IMG/VR virus record: IMGVR_UViG_3300043427_001768
Span: 1 to 30,908 of that record
DNA: 30,908 bases
Source: a virus
Direction: 5' to 3' (one strand)
Part shown: positions 27,922 through 30,908 of the stretch, one piece after another
Layout of the letters: each line of letters starts with the position of its first letter
Numbering within the stretch: the first letter of the stretch is position 1
The notes under the pieces: generated by a model
What the model was told of the DNA's origin: nothing
Database searches by the model: none
The model's input: only the letters and a program-made list of their open reading frames with translations
Translations under genes and position numbers: made by a program

Positions 27922-27949
27922 TTGCTAGTTTTGCGTCCTGTGCTAGATT
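27922..27949 (+). promoter_or_regulatory. Possible sigma-70-like promoter
   Basis: TTGCTA (27922-27927) and TAGATT (27944-27949) are separated by 16 bp, each matching four of six consensus bases. They lie in the 61-bp gap before the spike-base gene, which breaks an otherwise coupled string of genes and has its own CAGGAG ribosome binding site. Weak. Confidence 0.3.
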
Positions 27950-27976
27950 GTCTCTGGTTTTTGCAGGAGTTTCGCC

Positions 27977-28216
27977 ATGTCCGGTCCTGGGGTTCAGGCA
28001 AGCATCCCGACGTATGCTGAGGCAATTACGAAGTCGGATACGGCTTCCAACGCGTTTTCTTACATTTACGTTGGGACGACGGGGAATGTTGCGATTGTGA
28101 CCGAGGATGGTCAGACGGTGACGTTTAATTCCGTTCCGGCTGGTCAGTACATCTGGGTCAGGACGCAGAAGGTGCTGGACGCGACGACGGCTTCTAATCT
28201 TGTGGGCCTGCGCTGA
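27977..28216 (+). CDS. Spike base-like protein (RCAP_Rcc01079 family style)
   Basis: The 79-residue beta-rich product contains SNAFSYIYVGTTGNVAIVTE, DGQTVTFNSVPAGQYIWVR and LDATTASNLVGL. The YVGT.GNV-G-TVTF.-VPAG-VR-TTA-L pattern matches the small spike-base proteins of Rhodobacter gene transfer agent and related phages. It would anchor head or tail spikes. CAGGAG precedes the ATG at a suitable distance. Confidence 0.7.
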   Translation: MSGPGVQASIPTYAEAITKSDTASNAFSYIYVGTTGNVAIVTEDGQTVTFNSVPAGQYIWVRTQKVLDATTASNLVGLR

Positions 28217-28335
28217 TGCTTCTCGGGTTTCGTTCCCTTGTTCCTGGCGGTGCTCCCTCGGTTGGTAACAACCTAGCGTGGGGCGCTGGCAATTACCTTG
28301 TCTGGGGCGCGGGCAACTATCTAGTTTGGGGTTAA
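28216..28335 (+). CDS. 39-residue repeat micro-protein (WGAGNYLV repeats)
   Basis: The start overlaps the spike-base stop (TGATG). The product is MLLGFRSLVPGGAPSVGNNL followed by AWGAGNYLVWGAGNYLVWG, i.e. two and a half copies of WGAGNYLV coded by imperfect 24-bp tandem units. The third gene of the run begins three bases after its TAA. No family is known to me; the aromatic repeat may form a beta hairpin and pack against a structural protein. Confidence 0.6.
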   Translation: MLLGFRSLVPGGAPSVGNNLAWGAGNYLVWGAGNYLVWG

Positions 28336-28338
28336 GAC

Positions 28339-30051
28339 ATGGCCGACATTGATCTGAAGACAGAAACGCCTGATGCTTCTCTCCCCGCAACTGGTTTTCT
28401 TTTTGGCGCGGATAGTCAGGCTGCGGCTTCTCCGAGCGTTTATACTACTCAGTCCGTAGCTACCAGGTTGCTGGGTTCTACGACACTTTCCGGTACGACG
28501 ATCACGGCGAACGCGCCTGTCCTTGATCTTGCGCAGACGTGGAACAACGCGGCTGTGACGTTTACGGGCGCGAAGCTCAACGTCACCGACACCGCGAGCA
28601 ACGCGGCCTCGCTGCTGATGGATTTGCAGGTTGGTGGGACGAGTAGGTTTAATATTGCTAAGACCGGGTCTGTCTCTCTGGGCGCAGGAGCCTCGGCTTC
28701 AGTCTCTATATCGGCAGGCGACACTATTATTTTTCAAGGCTTTGGGTCCGGTTTCGGGTCGCAGCCGGTTCGTGTGCCTTCCGCCTCGGGAATATCAATC
28801 GGTCCGCTTCAAGAAGTAAACATTCGCCGCCGAGCAGTTGCCAATCTTCTGTTCGGTGGGGCAGACACCGGAGCTGTAAATGCAACTGTTACCATAACCA
28901 TTGCAACTCCCGGTGTTGTGACATGGACTAATCACAGCCTTTCCACCGGGACGCCTGTCGTCTTTACGACAACTGGCGCGCTGCCGACTGGCATCACGGC
29001 TGGAACGACGTATTACGTAATAGCTGTTGACGCCAGCACATTCCAGATTGCGACGACGCTCGCCAATGCTCTCGCTGGAACGGCTGTCAACACCAGCGGT
29101 TCGCAGTCTGGAACGCACACGGGCACCCGTTATGCAGTTGCGCAGCGTCTCAGCGTTCAGGGCGTTACGGGCGTCAGCAACATTGCTGGTTCTGACACGT
29201 TTATTCAGGGCTCGCAGGGCACCGGCACCGGGGCTGGCGGCTCCATCGTGTTCCAAGTTGCGCCCGCTGGTAGCTCCGGCACGGCGCAGAATGCGTTGGC
29301 GACGGCGCTGACGATTGTTTCGGCACCCCCTTCAGGTTCAGTCACGTCTGCTAGTGTTGCGCTACAGATTGGCGCACACGGTTATATTAGCGCGCCGTTT
29401 GGAAATGGGATTGAACTAAATTGCGCAAACGCTAACGGTTATTGGGTTGCATTGAACGGCCACACGGGCACATTTATCGGAAACAATGTTCCACTTGGTT
29501 GGTCTTCTACAAAATCGCAAACCGGAGTTGACCTAACGCTCTACCGCGACGCCGCCGACACCCTCGCGCTGCGGAGAGGCACGAATGCGCAGACGTTCAA
29601 CGTGTACAACACGTTTACGGACGCGAGCAATTATGAGCGTCTGAGCTTTAATTGGTCTTCCAACATAGTCCGCATAGGTACTCAACAAGCTGGAACTGGC
29701 TCGCAAAGGGCACTTTATTTTATTGTTGGCAATGCGGATAGAGTGGGTATAGGGGCGGCAGGAAGTAGCAACGGGCTTAATCTGACAAGCAACGGTTTTC
29801 TGCTTTTTTCTTCCACCACTTCTCTTTCGGCTTCCCCCGATCTTGGGATTGGAAGATCGGCTGCAAGTGTCTTGTCGATTGTTGCTGGCACGAGTGGTGG
29901 GGCCGCTTTTGAAATGGCTGAAATGACCGCCCCTGCCGCGCCAGCTGCCAACGGCGTCCGCATCTACGCAGTCGACAACGGCTCTGGCAAGACGCAACTG
30001 ATGGCGCTCTTTGCGACGGGCGCAGCGCAGCAAATCGCGATTGAGCCGTAG
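28339..30051 (+). CDS. Tail fibre/spike or virion decoration protein
   Basis: The 570-residue product is rich in Gly, Ala, Ser and Thr. It has an N-terminal anchor-like part (ADIDLKTETPDASLPATGFL), repeated beta segments (VLDLAQTWNNAAVTFTGAKL), an inserted beta module at about 173-265 (TWTNHSLSTGTPVVF, GTTYYVIAVDASTFQIAT), and a tail APAAPAANGVRIYAVDNGSG then KTQLMALFATGAAQQIAIEP seen on many phage tail and capsid decoration proteins. Trimeric fibre is the best guess. Confidence 0.65.
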   Translation: MADIDLKTETPDASLPATGFLFGADSQAAASPSVYTTQSVATRLLGSTTLSGTTITANAPVLDLAQTWNNAAVTFTGAKLNVTDTASNAASLLMDLQVGGTSRFNIAKTGSVSLGAGASASVSISAGDTIIFQGFGSGFGSQPVRVPSASGISIGPLQEVNIRRRAVANLLFGGADTGAVNATVTITIATPGVVTWTNHSLSTGTPVVFTTTGALPTGITAGTTYYVIAVDASTFQIATTLANALAGTAVNTSGSQSGTHTGTRYAVAQRLSVQGVTGVSNIAGSDTFIQGSQGTGTGAGGSIVFQVAPAGSSGTAQNALATALTIVSAPPSGSVTSASVALQIGAHGYISAPFGNGIELNCANANGYWVALNGHTGTFIGNNVPLGWSSTKSQTGVDLTLYRDAADTLALRRGTNAQTFNVYNTFTDASNYERLSFNWSSNIVRIGTQQAGTGSQRALYFIVGNADRVGIGAAGSSNGLNLTSNGFLLFSSTTSLSASPDLGIGRSAASVLSIVAGTSGGAAFEMAEMTAPAAPAANGVRIYAVDNGSGKTQLMALFATGAAQQIAIEP

Positions 30052-30056
30052 CCGTG

Positions 30057-30284
30057 ATGAGACACATCGCAACAATTCCAGTCCAACGAGCGAGCAACAT
30101 GAACCCGACGATTAACATCCAACTCACGAGCGAAGAGCTTCAAGCGCTTGGCGCGCTGCTCGACGCAGCGGTCAAGGCGACCGGCATTCAGGGCGCGAAG
30201 GCTGCTGTGCCGCTCTACGTGAAACTCGAAGCAGCCGTGGCTGACTTCAACAAGCAGGCTGATGAACAGAAGGAAGCTGCGTAA
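30057..30284 (+). CDS. Small structural-region protein, unknown function
   Basis: The product (75 residues from ATG 30057) contains MNPTINIQLTSEELQALGAL and LDAAVKATGIQGAKAAVPLY, ending in an acidic helix. ATG 30099, giving 61 residues starting MNPTINIQ, may be the true start because the family-like part begins there; neither start has a clear ribosome binding site. Function unknown. Confidence 0.55.
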   Translation: MRHIATIPVQRASNMNPTINIQLTSEELQALGALLDAAVKATGIQGAKAAVPLYVKLEAAVADFNKQADEQKEAA

Positions 30285-30679
30285 TGGCTCTCGTTACCTA
30301 TGGCGTCACGTCGCCCGACCTCACCCTCAACGTGCAGATGGAGCTGTCCGACGCTGACAGCGCCCGCGTCGTTGAATATCTCATGGCCGCTACGCCGTTC
30401 GGCACGGTCACCGAGAACGTGGTGCAGAAGGTTCCGAACCCTGCGTGGAGCCCGGATCAGGAAGACCCGAACGACCCGCCTGAGTTTATCGAGCAGCAGT
30501 CGTGGGTCACGCGCCCGGCAACGCCGACAGAGGCGCTGACGGCCTATGCCGAAAGCCTCATGAACGCGGTGCTTCAGGAGGCGTTCCAGTGGGATCAGGC
30601 CCGCGCCGCGCAGGCGGCTGCCGAGAAGGTTCCGCCGATCACGCCTGTTGCACCCCCGCATCCGGTGCCGGGCGAATAA
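30284..30679 (+). CDS. Structural-region protein, unknown function
   Basis: The start overlaps the previous stop (TAATG). The 131-residue product starts MALVTYGVTSPDLTLNVQME, has LSDADSARVVEYLMAATPFG, a polar middle (NPAWSPDQEDPNDPPEFIEQ), a helix ALTAYAESLMNAVLQEAF and a Pro-rich end. No domain is recognised. It precedes a further gene that leaves the window. Confidence 0.6.
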   Translation: MALVTYGVTSPDLTLNVQMELSDADSARVVEYLMAATPFGTVTENVVQKVPNPAWSPDQEDPNDPPEFIEQQSWVTRPATPTEALTAYAESLMNAVLQEAFQWDQARAAQAAAEKVPPITPVAPPHPVPGE

Positions 30680-30684
30680 CACGC

Positions 30685-30908
30685 ATGATCCTGACGCAGG
30701 CTGATATTGCATTTTCGCGGGTGGAGATACCTCCGCTGACGCAATATCGCCCCTGCAATCCGTCCGTTGTTGTGCGGGACGGGTTCTATTACGCGACGGT
30801 CAGGGGCTGCAATTACGATCTGAGGCGCGGGTATCACTTTACGATTGGTTCCGCGCCTTCTGTGACGCCGGACAGCCAGAATTATCTGGCGATCATCAAC
30901 AAGAACCT
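30685..30908 (+). CDS. Partial gene, possible beta-propeller protein (3' truncated)
   Basis: ATG 30685 opens a frame that runs without a stop to the end of the window. The first 74 residues include MILTQADIAFSRVEIPPLTQ, YRPCNPSVVVRDGFYYATVR and GCNYDLRRGYHFTIGSAPSV. The NPSVV-G-Y-A-VR-NY pattern recalls the first blade of glycosidase-like five-bladed propellers fused to glycosyltransferases (from memory), which would be unusual here. Too short to settle. Confidence 0.5.
   Translation, partial: MILTQADIAFSRVEIPPLTQYRPCNPSVVVRDGFYYATVRGCNYDLRRGYHFTIGSAPSVTPDSQNYLAIINKN

Overview
The window is part of a temperate, tailed bacteriophage or prophage genome, most likely a podovirus of an alphaproteobacterium. 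The podovirus reading rests on a P22-gp10-like protein, a run of ejection-type proteins with a virion lysozyme, and no tape measure or sheath gene. The alphaproteobacterial reading rests on a GapR-type nucleoid protein, a spike-base protein resembling the RCAP_Rcc01079 family, and intermediate-to-high GC coding. Both window edges cut through genes. Portal, major capsid and tail-tube genes are not seen and presumably lie outside the window. All family assignments come from reading motifs; no database search was run.

Layout: (1) 1-1810, end of a tail fibre gene, then a compact lysis cassette: T7-lysozyme-type amidase, a 25-residue lipoprotein, a holin, an inner-membrane spanin with a nested outer spanin candidate, and a coiled-coil/TM protein. 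(2) 1810-11097, virion genes: gp10-like protein, small proteins, ejection-type proteins, a lambda-R-type muramidase and a PP-loop sulfurtransferase/APS-reductase-like enzyme. (3) 11086-11976 on the minus strand, a tyrosine integrase, separated from the early operon by about 100 bp of control DNA. (4) 12077-22790, one long plus-strand early operon: small proteins, a Gly/Ser/Tyr repeat protein, GapR, an FkbM methyltransferase, a DnaA domain-IV protein, a protein with about 42 tetrapeptide repeats (DUF6745-like), a RecE-like nuclease, an XRE regulator, a RuvC-like resolvase, an SSB-like protein and a primase-helicase. Two intrinsic terminators sit inside this operon. (5) 22791-25484, control region: a repeat cluster, a minus-strand HTH gene with a micro membrane protein, and four small minus-strand genes, two of them preceded by the same 25-bp element and a third by a degenerate copy. 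(6) 25485-30908, packaging (TerS, TerL) followed by small proteins, the spike-base protein, a tail fibre/spike and further structural genes, the last running off the window.

Nearly all plus-strand genes are translationally coupled (ATGA or TGATG overlaps). The most unusual content is the 12.4-17.3 kb stretch. It holds two in-frame tandem arrays encoding low-complexity proteins, a phage GapR, an orphan DnaA DNA-binding domain, and a 140-nt intergenic segment that folds into four successive hairpins ending in a terminator, a good candidate for an undescribed phage RNA or antitermination element.
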